A stretch of DNA of 64,000 bases from a bacterium OL-1. GTDB taxonomy: Bacteria > Actinomycetota > Coriobacteriia > Coriobacteriales > Atopobiaceae. The stretch lies in assembly GCA_000752675.2 (NCBI GenBank), contig LM994626.1:656794-720793 (forward strand), read 5' to 3'. Below are positions 1 through 8,902 of this stretch, in pieces. The translations under genes were made by a program, and so were the position numbers. Each line of letters starts with the position of its first letter. Positions within the stretch are counted from its first letter, which is position 1. The notes under the pieces were generated by a model that was not told the origin of the DNA, searched no databases, and saw nothing but the letters and a program-made list of their open reading frames with translations.

Positions 1-2271
1 TCCCAGGTCAATCACGTTGTAGCCGTAGTTCTCGAGCAGCATGCGCACGATGTTCTTGCCAATGTCGTGGATGTCTCCGTGAACGGTGCACACCACGATA
101 GAGCCCTTCTCGGGCACGTTTGCGCTCTGCCCGCTGGCGTCCACGGCGGCCTTGATGGTCTCGAAGCCTGCCTTGGCGGCCTCCGCAGAGGCCATGAGCT
201 GCGGCAGGAAGAAGATGCCCTTCTCGAAGCGCTCACCCACCACATCAAGCGCGGGGATCAGGACCTCGTTGATGGCGTACATGGGATCGTGCTCGGCGAT
301 GACCTGGGAAACGACCTCGGGCATGGGACCCTTGCGGCCAGCAAGCACCAGCTCGCGGGCACGGGCGGCGGGGTCCGCGGGCTCGGCGGGCGCTGCGGCT
401 GGTGCAGCGGAGGCACTGGCCACAGGCGTAGCGGCCTTCTCGCCCGGTGATACCGGAACCGGGGCGCGGTCGCTCCTCTCGGCGTAGTTGGCCACAAAGT
501 ACTGGGCACTCTCGTCTTCGCCGGAAAGCACGCGCCAGGAGTCGACCACGTCCATCATACGGGTGAGGCAGGGGTTGATGATGGCCAGGTCAAGACCGGC
601 CGAGAAGGCCGCGGCAAGGAAGGTGCCGTTCACAAGCGGCCTGAAGGGCAGGCCAAAGCTGATGTTGCTTACGCCCAGCACGGTACGAACGCCAGGCAGC
701 TCCTGCTTGACCAGGCGTATGGCGTCGAGAATGGCCCGGGGCTGGGTCTGGTCGGTTGAGGCAGCCATGGTGAGGCAGTCGATAACAACGTCGTGGCCTG
801 GAATGCCGAGCTGCTCGCACTCGCGCACAATCTTCCTCGCAATGGCCAGACGACCCTCCGCCGTGGCAGGAATGCCGTCCTCGTCCAGGGTGAGCCCCAC
901 CACCGCGCAGCCGTAGTGCTTCACGATGGGCAACACGTCTGCCATGGTCTGAGCCTTGCCGTTGGTAGAGTTGATCAGCGCCTTTCCTGGATAGCTGCGA
1001 ACCGCAGCCTCGATGACCACCGGATCTGCTGCGTCAATCTGCAGGGGAAGCGTGCTCACGCCTTGGAGCTCCGAGACGAGCTGGCATATCACGGCGCGCT
1101 CGTCTATCTCGGGGAGGCCGGCGTTCACGTCGAGGATCTGCGCGCCGGCGCGACTCTGTTCGATGGCCATGTTCATCACGTAGTCGTGGTCGCCCGAGCG
1201 CAGCGCCTCCTTCATCAGGCGCTTGCCCGTGGGATTGATGCGCTCACCAATGACGCCCACCTGACCGTAGTCGAGCGAGCAGATCTCCTGCGCGCTCGAC
1301 ACGGCAAAGCTGTCGCGTACATGGCGCTCTGCAGGCACGCGCCCGACGAGAAGCTCGTGCTCGCGGGCTATGTGCTGGGGGGTGGTGCCGCAGCAGCCGC
1401 CAATCACGGTGACGCCGGCGTCAAGCATGCCTGCCACGGCCTCCGCGTACTCCTCGGGCCCCACGTCATAGGTGGTTACGCCATCGACCACGTGCGGCAG
1501 GCCGGCGTTAGCCTGCGCCATCACGGGGCAGGACGCCCACGGGAGCATCCGCTTGACCAGCGGTGCCACTGCCGCGGGGCCAAGCCCGCAGTTAATGCCC
1601 ACAACGTCCGCGCCAAGCGAGGAGAGCGTGACTGCCGCGGCCTCTGGCGTGGTTCCCAGGAAGGTGCGGCCGTCCTCCCCAAAGGTCATGGTCACAAACG
1701 CAGGCAGGTCAGAGTTCTCGCGCACGGCGAGCAGGGCCGCCTTCGCCTCGGCAAGGTCTGCCATGGTCTCGATCACAAAGAGGTCTGCACCGGCAGCGTC
1801 GGCGGCACGCACCTGCTCGGCAAAGAGGTCGTATGCGTCGTCGAAGGGAAGCGGGCCCATGGGCGCAAGGAGCTGACCCGTGGGGCCAAGATCCGCCGCC
1901 ATGTAGCGTGCGCCGGCCTCGCGCGCGCAGGACACCGCCGCCGAGAAGACCTCCTCAACGCTTGCCGCGCCGCCAAGCTTGGTCGCGTTGGCACCAAAGG
2001 TGTTGGTGGTAACGACCTCGGCACCGGCAGCAACGTAGGCGGCATGCACCTCGCGGATCTCCGTGGGGTTGGTGAGGCAGAGCAGCTCCGGAAGTTCACC
2101 GGCCGCAAGGCCGCGCGACTGCAGCTGCGTGCCCATGGCACCATCAAAGAGCAGAAACTCCTCGCCACGCAGCACGGCAGCCAGGTGCTCGTCTCGCACG
2201 CGGCGAGAGCGAGGGACAAGTCGGTCTTTGGGCCAGCGCGCGTCTCCCGTGTGGGGTCCATTGGCGCTCAT
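1..2271 (-). CDS. metH: Cobalamin-dependent methionine synthase, 3' end off the window
   Basis: About 757 residues are visible and the frame runs off the left edge without a stop. It transfers the methyl group of methyl-tetrahydrofolate to homocysteine through cobalamin. An N-terminal homocysteine methyltransferase domain has FDGAMGTQLQ near residue 40 and the zinc cysteines in INCG (about 225) and GGCCGTTP (about 293). A pterin-binding domain begins at GERINPTGK (about 340). A B12-binding domain carries DIHDIGKNIV near residue 732, with the cobalt-ligand His. The ATG at 2271 has AGGAG 8 nt upstream. It is the third gene of a metF operon, and its separate reactivation protein is encoded just upstream. 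Whether the missing C-terminus has its own activation domain cannot be seen, but the stand-alone one makes that unlikely. Confidence 0.93.
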   Translation of the reverse strand, partial: MSANGPHTGDARWPKDRLVPRSRRVRDEHLAAVLRGEEFLLFDGAMGTQLQSRGLAAGELPELLCLTNPTEIREVHAAYVAAGAEVVTTNTFGANATKLGGAASVEEVFSAAVSCAREAGARYMAADLGPTGQLLAPMGPLPFDDAYDLFAEQVRAADAAGADLFVIETMADLAEAKAALLAVRENSDLPAFVTMTFGEDGRTFLGTTPEAAAVTLSSLGADVVGINCGLGPAAVAPLVKRMLPWASCPVMAQANAGLPHVVDGVTTYDVGPEEYAEAVAGMLDAGVTVIGGCCGTTPQHIAREHELLVGRVPAERHVRDSFAVSSAQEICSLDYGQVGVIGERINPTGKRLMKEALRSGDHDYVMNMAIEQSRAGAQILDVNAGLPEIDERAVICQLVSELQGVSTLPLQIDAADPVVIEAAVRSYPGKALINSTNGKAQTMADVLPIVKHYGCAVVGLTLDEDGIPATAEGRLAIARKIVRECEQLGIPGHDVVIDCLTMAASTDQTQPRAILDAIRLVKQELPGVRTVLGVSNISFGLPFRPLVNGTFLAAAFSAGLDLAIINPCLTRMMDVVDSWRVLSGEDESAQYFVANYAERSDRAPVPVSPGEKAATPVASASAAPAAAPAEPADPAARARELVLAGRKGPMPEVVSQVIAEHDPMYAINEVLIPALDVVGERFEKGIFFLPQLMASAEAAKAGFETIKAAVDASGQSANVPEKGSIVVCTVHGDIHDIGKNIVRMLLENYGYNVIDLG

Positions 2272-2290
2272 AGGGCAGCTCCTCTCGCCA

Positions 2291-2998
2291 CTATCCGCGG
2301 CAGGTGTGGCCTGTTGGCCGAATGGTGCAGAAGTCAAAGCAGGGGCATCCCGCGCAGCTTGCGTGTGTTGATGGCTGAATGGTCTCAAAGAGGCCCACCA
2401 CAGCGGTCACGCTCTTGGTTGGCACCATGAGCAGGGTGTCCGTGAGGGTGATGCCCAGCTGGCGCTGGGCGTCGAGAGCCTGCAGGAGCACAGGCTGCGT
2501 CGTCATGGGCATGTCACCGTAGCCGGGGCTAAAGCGGAAGTTGGCAAAGAGGCCGCGCTCATGACCCGCGGCGACAATGGACGCCTCACAGGCATCTGCC
2601 GTGCGCTCAACCAGCGTGGTGGCGGCAGCGTCAAAGACTACCTGTCCCACACGGTCGGTGAGCGAAAGACGACGCAGTTCGCGCTCGACCCCCATGCCCA
2701 CAGTCACGGCCATCACACCAACCGCAACGGCACCCTCCATGTGCTTCTGCATGGAGGTGCCAAGAAGCTCCAGCGACGTGCGGGCAAGCCGCACGCACGG
2801 CGTGCCGTCCTCCTTGGTACCATGACCCTCTACATCAAAGATGCGCCAGACGCCACGTGGCACGCCGATGGAGAGGCAGTGCTCCATCCCAGCATCGATG
2901 CGCCCCTCGAGCTCGGGCGTCATGCTCTGGCCGGCATAGCCCATGTAGCGCAGGACCTCGGAGCGGTCGATGGAGTCTATGTCATACGACTCGACCAT
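2291..2998 (-). CDS. Stand-alone methionine synthase activation-domain protein
   Basis: This 235-residue protein resembles the C-terminal AdoMet-binding reactivation domain of MetH, encoded here as its own gene. In the family this domain supports reductive remethylation of oxidised cob(II)alamin using S-adenosylmethionine. The motif RFSPGYGDMP (about residue 155) and the segment LTDTLLMVPTKSVTAVVG match the family. The C-terminus has a cysteine cluster (CAGCPCFDFC) as in single-domain versions. I chose the ATG at 2998, 4 nt after the metF stop; a longer reading would overlap metF. It sits between metF and metH, with 19 nt before the metH ATG, so the three proteins are probably made together. 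Confidence 0.85.
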   Translation of the reverse strand: MVESYDIDSIDRSEVLRYMGYAGQSMTPELEGRIDAGMEHCLSIGVPRGVWRIFDVEGHGTKEDGTPCVRLARTSLELLGTSMQKHMEGAVAVGVMAVTVGMGVERELRRLSLTDRVGQVVFDAAATTLVERTADACEASIVAAGHERGLFANFRFSPGYGDMPMTTQPVLLQALDAQRQLGITLTDTLLMVPTKSVTAVVGLFETIQPSTHASCAGCPCFDFCTIRPTGHTCRG

Positions 2999-3002
2999 CG
3001 AG

Positions 3003-3869
3003 CTATCCCAGATAGCCCATGTCGGCAAGGGCGTCATGGGTGGCGCAGGCAATCTCCGGGTGGTTCATGCTGTAGATGTGGATGCCGTCAACGCCGTTTC
3101 TGGCGAGGTCGCAGATTTGCTCGCAGGCGTACTCGATACCCGCACGGGCCTGGGCAGCGTGGTCATCACCCGCACGCACGAGGCGCTTCACAACCTTGGC
3201 GGGGATGGACGCACCGCAATTGAACGCCATGCGCTGAATCTGCTTGACGCTCGTAAAGGGCATGATGCCGGCAACAACGGGCAGCTTGATGCGGTAGCGC
3301 AGGCACTGCTCGCGGAAGCGGTAGAAGTCATCGTTGTCGAAGAAGAGCTGCGAGACCAGGAAGTCTGCCCCAGCCTCCTGCTTGATGCGCAGGGCGCGCA
3401 TCGACTCGTCGAGCGAGGCAGACTCCACGTGTCCCTCGGGGTAGCACGCGGCACCAATGCACAGCGAGGGCGCCGTCTTGCGAAGATGTGCGATGAGGTC
3501 GGAGGCATGTGCAAAGTCGACCACGTCTGCACCGGGCCTGCGATCGCCACGAAGCGCGAGCACGTTCTGGATGCCCGCAGCGTTAAGGCTGTCCACGTAG
3601 ACGTCAACATCGACGGAGGTTGCTCCCATGCAGGTAAGGTGCGCAAGAGCGGTAACCCCAAGCTCGCCCTCAATCCTGGCAGCAATGGGGACAGTATTTG
3701 CCGAGTTACCCGAGCCGCCGGCAGAGTACGTCACCGAGATCCAGTCCGGCTTGTTCTCAGCAATCTGGGAGGCAATGCGGTATGCCTCCTCGAGCGGCAT
3801 CTCACCCTTGGGCGGGAAGATCTCAAACGAGAGCGTCTGCCCCGCCGCAAGCTTGTCGGTAATCCTCAT
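3003..3869 (-). CDS. metF: 5,10-methylenetetrahydrofolate reductase
   Basis: A 288-residue FAD-dependent TIM barrel that reduces methylene-THF to methyl-THF, the methyl donor for the MetH two genes downstream. The opening FEIFPPKGEMP, the segment ISVTYSAGGSG, HLTCMGAT and LALRGDRR (flavin and folate pocket) are characteristic, as is the length. GGGGAG lies 3 nt before the ATG at 3869. It is the first gene of the metF > activation protein > metH operon. I looked for a SAM or cobalamin riboswitch in the 90-nt leader and saw neither. A short imperfect hairpin at about 3926-3951 is the only structure. Confidence 0.93.
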   Translation of the reverse strand: MRITDKLAAGQTLSFEIFPPKGEMPLEEAYRIASQIAENKPDWISVTYSAGGSGNSANTVPIAARIEGELGVTALAHLTCMGATSVDVDVYVDSLNAAGIQNVLALRGDRRPGADVVDFAHASDLIAHLRKTAPSLCIGAACYPEGHVESASLDESMRALRIKQEAGADFLVSQLFFDNDDFYRFREQCLRYRIKLPVVAGIMPFTSVKQIQRMAFNCGASIPAKVVKRLVRAGDDHAAQARAGIEYACEQICDLARNGVDGIHIYSMNHPEIACATHDALADMGYLG

Positions 3870-3959
3870 GACTCCCCAATCGCACAGAAATGACCCCGAA
3901 CTAGTAACAACACATGGTAGCCCGGGTAAAACGCAAGCTCCCGCCGGTTTACGAGATGG

Positions 3960-4844
3960 CTACCGAGAAGAGCGCTTGTCACTGGCACTCGCCGCGTCTT
4001 CGCCGCGCATGAACGAGGGCATCTCGCCTGCCGCAGTCGAGCGGGCAATGTCAAATATGGCGTCTGCCACCGCATCCTGGTCTGCCCGGCCTATGTGCCA
4101 GCGCGCCGCCTTTGCCGCAACCGGCGTGGCATTGGCTACCGCTACGGAATTCTTGAAGCGTGTGAGGAGGGGGAGGTCGTTCTCGGCGTCGCCAAAGCAG
4201 CAGACCTCGTCGTTGGAAAGGCCAAGGTTGCGGGCCAGCCACTCCCCCGCCACGCCTTTGTCCCAGCCAGCGGGCAGGATGTCAATGTGTGGACGCTCCT
4301 GCATGGGGAACACGAAGTCGAACTCGGGGCAGGCCTCCTTGAGGACGGCACGCACCTCTCGACCGCGCACAAAGTCGCCAACCACGCGCACGTTGGCCTT
4401 AACCACGGGGCGGTCCGGGACCTCGTCGACGGCGCCCGTCACCGCAAAGAAGTACGGCACCCGGTGCTTCTCGAGATAGTCTGCGGGAGTTCTCACGGCA
4501 TACTGCTCACCCGTGTCCACGTAGTCCACAACGAGCCAGGCATCATCCATGCCATCCAGGGACCTCGCACAGCGGCGGAGCACGCCAAGGTCGAGTGGCA
4601 CCTCGTGGACGAGCTTGCCGTCCTGGTAGATGAGCTGGCCATTATCTGCCAGCACCGTCGTGAGACAGGTCTCGTCGTTATCGAACATCCAAGGCAGCGC
4701 GGAGGGAGCACGTCCTGTGGCAGGGGCAAAGTGAACGCCGGCCGCTTGGGCCGCATGGATGGCCTCGCGGGCATGGGGAGTGACGACATGCTCGCCGGCC
4801 CACGCCAGGGTGTTGTCAAGATCTGAAAGGATGAGCTTTATCAC
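3960..4844 (-). CDS. Cof-type HAD-superfamily hydrolase
   Basis: A 294-residue haloacid-dehalogenase phosphatase of the Cof (IIB) subclass, probably cytosolic and acting on sugar phosphates or nucleotides. Motif I is LSDLDNTL, with the nucleophile Asp near residue 8. The motif III and IV region is GFDKG-like (AGWDKGVAGEWL) followed by CFGDAENDLPLL. A GTG start at 4844 is preferred because GGGGGA precedes it by 5 nt; a TTG four codons earlier is the alternative. It is 90 nt upstream of metF in the same direction and may share its transcript. The substrate cannot be predicted. Confidence 0.82.
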   Translation of the reverse strand: MIKLILSDLDNTLAWAGEHVVTPHAREAIHAAQAAGVHFAPATGRAPSALPWMFDNDETCLTTVLADNGQLIYQDGKLVHEVPLDLGVLRRCARSLDGMDDAWLVVDYVDTGEQYAVRTPADYLEKHRVPYFFAVTGAVDEVPDRPVVKANVRVVGDFVRGREVRAVLKEACPEFDFVFPMQERPHIDILPAGWDKGVAGEWLARNLGLSNDEVCCFGDAENDLPLLTRFKNSVAVANATPVAAKAARWHIGRADQDAVADAIFDIARSTAAGEMPSFMRGEDAASASDKRSSR

Positions 4845-5154
4845 GCAGTCCCCCAAACGGCCATGTCCGACCTGAATACAGGCCTTGCCCCACGAGTGTA
4901 ACGCGATGCAAGCGCACCGACATTGCGGCCGTCAAGCGCCCCGACGTAGGGGGAGACGACCGGGGCGCGAGGCCGCGCACTCGAAGGGCAAGACCATTCG
5001 ACAGGGGTGCGACACGGGGCCGCAGGTCCCAGCCGAACCGCCGGCGGGTGTTGGGGGACCGCCAGTGGCTCACCTATCGTACGACTACCAAAGCCCTCCC
5101 AACATCAAAAAACTTTTTATGAAATAAATTGGAATGAGCACAAGGTGCGAACGG
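4845..5154. other. Intergenic spacer, no gene seen
   Basis: A 310-nt spacer between the HAD gene and the prepilin peptidase gene, both on the minus strand. It is GC-rich except for an AT-rich island at about 5104-5131 that contains A5-C-T5 runs. That island could act as a peptidase terminator or as the promoter region of the HAD-metF operon. The short open frames here have no recognisable protein composition or ribosome-binding site. Confidence 0.5.
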
Positions 5155-5850
5155 TCAAAATGCTCGGTAGGCGGTCAATATGACAACCGACGCAAACACC
5201 TGGGGGGCAAGGGGAAACACTCTTGGGAAGGACTTTTCCTCTCCCCGCGCGCACCCAAATGCCCACGCGCCCAAACAGCATGCCAATGCCAGCACGCACG
5301 AGAGGGCAACGCATGCCATTCCCCCAACTGCCCCAAGATAGAAACCGCACGCAGAAAGCAGCTTGGCATCTCCCCCGCCAAGGCAATGCTGCAGACTTCC
5401 CCGCGCTCGCATCCAGGGCAGCTGAACGCCGAGAAGGACGAGAAGCACAAGCGCTCCGCCCGCAACCGATGCCCAGGCCTCCTCAAGGACGTCGCCGCAT
5501 CCCAAGCCATGCGCACTCCCCCAAACCGCTTCCAGGCAGAGATACGCGCCCCGGATAACAAGGATGCCCGCAACAACGCGATTGGGAATGACGCGCCGAG
5601 CAAGGTCGGTCACGCTGCAGGCGAGAAGTGCGGCCGCAAGCATCGCCAGCTCTACGGCCTCCAGCCAACTCGTCGCAACAGCACCCACACAAACCCCTGT
5701 AAGCGCGCCACTCAAACATATGAGGGTCTTTGCAGGAGCCTGCCATCCCACCTCCCGCCTTGCCACGGCATGCCCCACGCCGCCCGCAAAGCCGGCGCAC
5801 AGGATGCATTCCGCCAAGAGGCGGGCAACCGCTGCATGCGCAAAATCCAT
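5155..5850 (-). CDS. Prepilin peptidase, A24 family
   Basis: A 231-residue polytopic membrane protein of the type IV prepilin leader peptidase family, which cuts the leader of pilin-like proteins at the membrane. Two aspartates of the aspartyl protease are visible: TDLARRVIPN (about residue 83) and GGGDAKLL (about 160, the GxGD motif). Several hydrophobic helices surround them. The N-terminal cysteine-rich methylase domain of PilD is absent, so it is the short form. GGGAGG precedes the ATG at 5850. No pilin or secretion ATPase lies in the window, so this is an orphan here and its substrates must be encoded elsewhere. Confidence 0.85.
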   Translation of the reverse strand: MDFAHAAVARLLAECILCAGFAGGVGHAVARREVGWQAPAKTLICLSGALTGVCVGAVATSWLEAVELAMLAAALLACSVTDLARRVIPNRVVAGILVIRGAYLCLEAVWGSAHGLGCGDVLEEAWASVAGGALVLLVLLGVQLPWMRARGSLQHCLGGGDAKLLSACGFYLGAVGGMACVALSCVLALACCLGAWAFGCARGEEKSFPRVFPLAPQVFASVVILTAYRAF

Positions 5851-6152
5851 GGCATCCTCCCATCAACGCAGCACCATGGTGGGATGGTATACGAACACAT
5901 GTACGTGAGTTGGCATAGGGTTGTGCCCAAACCATCACAGATTCCGGTTTTCCCGCCCACTTTCCCTGCCTGAGCTGCAGGGATGACAGCAAGCGACATT
6001 GGCCGTCAGAAATGTGACAGATTCGCAAGCGGCAGAACCATGACGCTTGGGAGACGTCCCTCTCCTGTGCGCCAAAAGGTCTAGACTCATGCCCACTTGC
6101 CAAAATCGCGGTTATGAGTCCGCGGGGCGTTGGCACTACTCACGGGGAGGAG
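5851..6152. other. Divergent promoter region
   Basis: About 300 nt between divergently read genes (prepilin peptidase, minus; cation efflux, plus). It should hold both promoters. I could not pick clear -35/-10 pairs, and there is no convincing gene or strong hairpin. Confidence 0.4.
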
Positions 6153-7334
6153 ATGGCAACGATGACAGATTGGCTTGTACGGAGGTTCCTGACAGGGGTA
6201 AGCACGACGGACCCCGCCGGCAGGACGCGCTACGGACAGTTTGCGGGCATGGTCTGCGTCGTATGCAACGTGGTGCTCTGCATCGCAAAGGGAATGGTGG
6301 GCTTCATCGCGGGATCGGTCTCGATCATCGCCGACGCCGTGAACAACCTGTCTGATGCGTCGAGCAACATCGTCGCCCTTCTCGGCTTCAAGCTAGCAAG
6401 CAAGCCTGCTGACGACGAGCACCCCTATGGACACGGGCGCTTTGAGTACCTGGCGTCGCTGACCGTTGCCGCGCTGGTTCTTGCCGTGGGCATCAACCTG
6501 GTCATCACGTCGGTCCAGAAGATCATCTCGCCGGAGCCAACGGACTTTGGGCCTGCGGTTATCGTGGTTCTCGTGCTCTCGATGGCCGTCAAGTCGTGGA
6601 TGGCGCTCTTCAACGGCTCGATGGGCAAGCGCATCTCGTCCGAGACGCTCGAGGCCACGGCCATCGACTCGCGAAACGACGTCATTACCTCTGGCGCTGT
6701 TCTCGCCGCCGCCATCGTCTCGTACTTCACGGGCTTTGACCTCGACGGCATTGCAGGCACCGTGGTGGGGGCCTTCATCTGCTGGAGCGGCTTCTCACTT
6801 GTGCGCGACGCCATCGACCCGCTCCTTGGCCGCACGCCAGACCCCGCGCTCATCAAGCACATCCACGACAAGATCATGAGCTACCCCGGGGTGCTTGGAA
6901 CGCACGACCTCATGGTGCACGACTACGGTCCCGGCCGGCAGTTTGCAAGCGCGCACGTGGAGATGGCGGGCGAGGGCGACGTCTTTGCCTCCCATGACCT
7001 CCTTGACAACATCGAGCAGGACTTCCTCAAGGAAGGCCTGGTCATGACCCTCCACTACGACCCCATCGTGACAAATGACCCCCGGGTTTCCGACATGCGC
7101 CACTGGATCTCGATCCACATCAAGGAGATAGACCCGCGCCTCACGATCCACGACCTGCGCACTGTGCCCGGCCCCACCCACACCAACGTCATCTTTGACT
7201 GCGTGCGCCCGCACGACCTGGCGATGACCAACGATGAGCTCCGGGCCGCTATATCAAAGATCGTCACATCCAAATACCCGCAGGCAATCTGCAAGGTCAC
7301 CGTCGACAACAGCTACGTATCGTCCCAGCAGTGA
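6153..7334 (+). CDS. Cation diffusion facilitator (metal efflux) transporter
   Basis: A protein of about 393 residues of the CDF family, which exports divalent metals (Zn, Co, Mn or Fe) in exchange for protons. The N-terminal membrane half has the metal-site motif HPYGHGRFEYL in the second helix region and DSRNDVITS in the fifth. About 190 residues of cytoplasmic C-terminal region follow, longer than a single dimerisation domain, so a second regulatory domain is likely. GGGGAGG (6144-6150) fits either the ATG at 6153 (very close) or the one at 6162 (11 nt), so the start is uncertain by three codons. Its stop is 8 nt before the Pth2 gene, implying co-translation. The metal cannot be assigned. 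Confidence 0.9.
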   Translation: MATMTDWLVRRFLTGVSTTDPAGRTRYGQFAGMVCVVCNVVLCIAKGMVGFIAGSVSIIADAVNNLSDASSNIVALLGFKLASKPADDEHPYGHGRFEYLASLTVAALVLAVGINLVITSVQKIISPEPTDFGPAVIVVLVLSMAVKSWMALFNGSMGKRISSETLEATAIDSRNDVITSGAVLAAAIVSYFTGFDLDGIAGTVVGAFICWSGFSLVRDAIDPLLGRTPDPALIKHIHDKIMSYPGVLGTHDLMVHDYGPGRQFASAHVEMAGEGDVFASHDLLDNIEQDFLKEGLVMTLHYDPIVTNDPRVSDMRHWISIHIKEIDPRLTIHDLRTVPGPTHTNVIFDCVRPHDLAMTNDELRAAISKIVTSKYPQAICKVTVDNSYVSSQQ

Positions 7335-7342
7335 GGAATGAC

Positions 7343-7789
7343 ATGGCAGGCTACAAGTCCAAGCAGATGATCGTCATGAGGCGCGACCTCAAGATGCGCA
7401 AGGGCAAAATCGCTGCCCAGGCAGGGCACGCCTGCGTGGAGGCAACGCTCATGGCGCTTGCGCGCGAGGGGCGTCTTGACCAGGTACGTGTTCGCACGGC
7501 GCCAGACGGAACGCCCACATGGGTCTACCTCGACCACCCCGAGGCAGACTCCACCGCGCTCTCGGACTGGTTCGACTCCGGCGTGGCAAAGGTCTGCGTG
7601 TACGTAGACTCGGAGGACGCGCTACTCAACATTGCAGAGAAGGGCCGGGAGCAGGGCTTTGCCGTGGCTCTCGTGCGCGATGCCGGTCTCACCGAGTTCC
7701 ATGGCGAGGCAACGCTCACCTGCCTTGCATTCGAGCCGCTTCCCGCCGAGAAGATCGACCCCATCACGGGAGACCTGCCACTCTACTAG
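7343..7789 (+). CDS. Peptidyl-tRNA hydrolase, Pth2 (archaeal/eukaryotic) family
   Basis: A 148-residue Pth2-type enzyme that releases peptides from tRNA dropped during translation. The family's KGKIAAQAGHA segment (about residues 21-31) and the C-terminal DAGLTEF...TCLAFEP...ITGDLPLY block are both present, and the length is typical. The ATG at 7343 has GAGG 6 nt upstream; that GAGG overlaps the stop of the cation efflux gene. Pth2 is the usual enzyme of archaea and eukaryotes but also occurs in some actinobacteria. Whether a bacterial pth exists elsewhere in this genome cannot be seen. Confidence 0.85.
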   Translation: MAGYKSKQMIVMRRDLKMRKGKIAAQAGHACVEATLMALAREGRLDQVRVRTAPDGTPTWVYLDHPEADSTALSDWFDSGVAKVCVYVDSEDALLNIAEKGREQGFAVALVRDAGLTEFHGEATLTCLAFEPLPAEKIDPITGDLPLY

Positions 7790-7803
7790 CACCTTCACTG
7801 CCA

Positions 7804-7832
7804 TGAGACAAAGGGACAGTCTCTTTGTCTCA
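7804..7832. repeat. 29-nt palindromic repeat, copy A
   Basis: An inverted repeat with arms TGAGACAAAG and CTTTGTCTCA around a short variable centre. The same 29-nt palindrome with near-identical arms recurs at 37743-37771 and 43965-43993. This copy lies 15 nt after the Pth2 stop. It could form a hairpin and serve as a weak terminator for the upstream operon, although no T-tract follows. Confidence 0.8.
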
Positions 7833-7904
7833 TATCCCACCGCTCAAATGGGATTTATTTCCATTCATTAATTCCTACTTGTGGAGTGGGTTTATAAGTG
7901 TCAC

Positions 7905-7990
7905 CCTTGTTCGTGACGAGTTGTCCGGCGGAGGAGCCTCAGCGGGGGCAGCCGACTTACCTCGTCACCAGACGTACAAGGAGTAGAAAG
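7905..7990 (+). promoter_or_regulatory. Structured 5' leader before cysK (candidate cis-regulatory RNA)
   Basis: GTGACGAG (7913-7920) pairs perfectly with CTCGTCAC (7961-7968). Inside that stem GTCCGGC can pair with GCCGAC with one bulge, and GAGG/CCTC forms a third short arm. The fold closes 10 nt before the AAGGAG of cysK, a placement typical of leader RNAs controlling translation. An AT-rich TTTATAAG at 7890-7897 may be part of the promoter. It does not match the SAM, SAH, cobalamin or THF riboswitch consensus as I know them. Function is inference. Confidence 0.45.
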
Positions 7991-8902
7991 ATGAAGGCAG
8001 CAAGGAAGATCGAGGCTCTTATTGGCTCAACCCCCCTGGTAGACCTTTCGGGACTCGTAGATGGCGCAGCAACCATCTACGGCAAGTACGAGGCCACCAA
8101 CCCCGGCGGCTCCGTCAAGGACCGCATTGCCCGCGCAATGCTCGACGCAGCCGAGAAGGACGGCAGTCTCAAGCCTGGCGGCACCGTGATCGAGCCCACG
8201 TCGGGCAACACCGGCGTTGGCCTTGCCATGCTTGCAGCCGCGCGCGGCTACAAGATGATCCTCGTCATGCCCGAGACCATGTCCATCGAGCGCCGCAAGC
8301 TCGCCGCGTCCTACGGCGCGCAGATCGTCCTTACGCCGGGCAAGGACGGCATGAAGGGCGCCGTCGCCAAGGCCGAGGAGCTTCGCCAGGAGACCCCGGG
8401 TGCCATCGTGGCAGGACAGTTCGTGAACCCCTCTAACCCGCAGGCCCACTACGAGACCACCGGCCCCGAGGTCTGGGCGGACACCGAAGGCACTGTCGAC
8501 TTCATCGTGGCCGGCGTTGGCACCGGCGGTACCATTTCTGGCACCGCCCGCTTCCTCAAGGAGAAGAAGGCCTCTGTCCAGGGCATCGCCGTCGAGCCCG
8601 CAGAGTCCGCGGTTCTCGAGGGCAAGCCCGCCGGCCCCCACAAGATCCAGGGCATTGGCGCGGGCTTTGTCCCCAAGACCTATGACGCCTCCGTTGTCGA
8701 CGAGGTCGTTCCCGTTGCCTCCGCAACCGTCATCGACACCAAGAAGCGCCTCGCGGCCGACTACGGTCTGCTGGTTGGCATCTCCTCTGGCGCAGCCGTT
8801 GCCGCTGCCGTCGAGCTTGCCAAGCGTCCCGAGAACGCAGGCAAGGTCATCGTTGCCATCCTCCCCGATACCGGCGAGCGCTACCTCTCGATGGACCTCT
8901 AA
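7991..8902 (+). CDS. cysK: Cysteine synthase A (O-acetylserine sulfhydrylase)
   Basis: A 303-residue PLP enzyme that makes cysteine from O-acetylserine and sulfide. The PLP lysine is K43 in NPGGSVKDRIA. The substrate loop TSGNTG and the glycine-rich phosphate site GTGGTISG are present, and the length fits the family. The ATG at 7991 has AAGGAG 8 nt upstream; an earlier in-frame start at 7898 would read through the structured leader and is rejected. The stop overlaps the ATG of the serine acetyltransferase gene (TAATG), so the two consecutive pathway enzymes are translationally coupled and may form the cysteine synthase complex. Confidence 0.96.
   Translation: MKAARKIEALIGSTPLVDLSGLVDGAATIYGKYEATNPGGSVKDRIARAMLDAAEKDGSLKPGGTVIEPTSGNTGVGLAMLAAARGYKMILVMPETMSIERRKLAASYGAQIVLTPGKDGMKGAVAKAEELRQETPGAIVAGQFVNPSNPQAHYETTGPEVWADTEGTVDFIVAGVGTGGTISGTARFLKEKKASVQGIAVEPAESAVLEGKPAGPHKIQGIGAGFVPKTYDASVVDEVVPVASATVIDTKKRLAADYGLLVGISSGAAVAAAVELAKRPENAGKVIVAILPDTGERYLSMDL

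Noticed and set aside
793-2430. 545-residue open frame on the plus strand opposite metH
   Set aside because: It is a frame shadow: residue content is His/Arg/Gly-rich without any motif, while the opposite strand gives an unbroken MetH with zinc, pterin and B12 motifs.
3870-3960. SAM or cobalamin riboswitch before metF
   Set aside because: The leader is only about 90 nt and lacks the conserved cores of both classes; only a short imperfect hairpin is seen.
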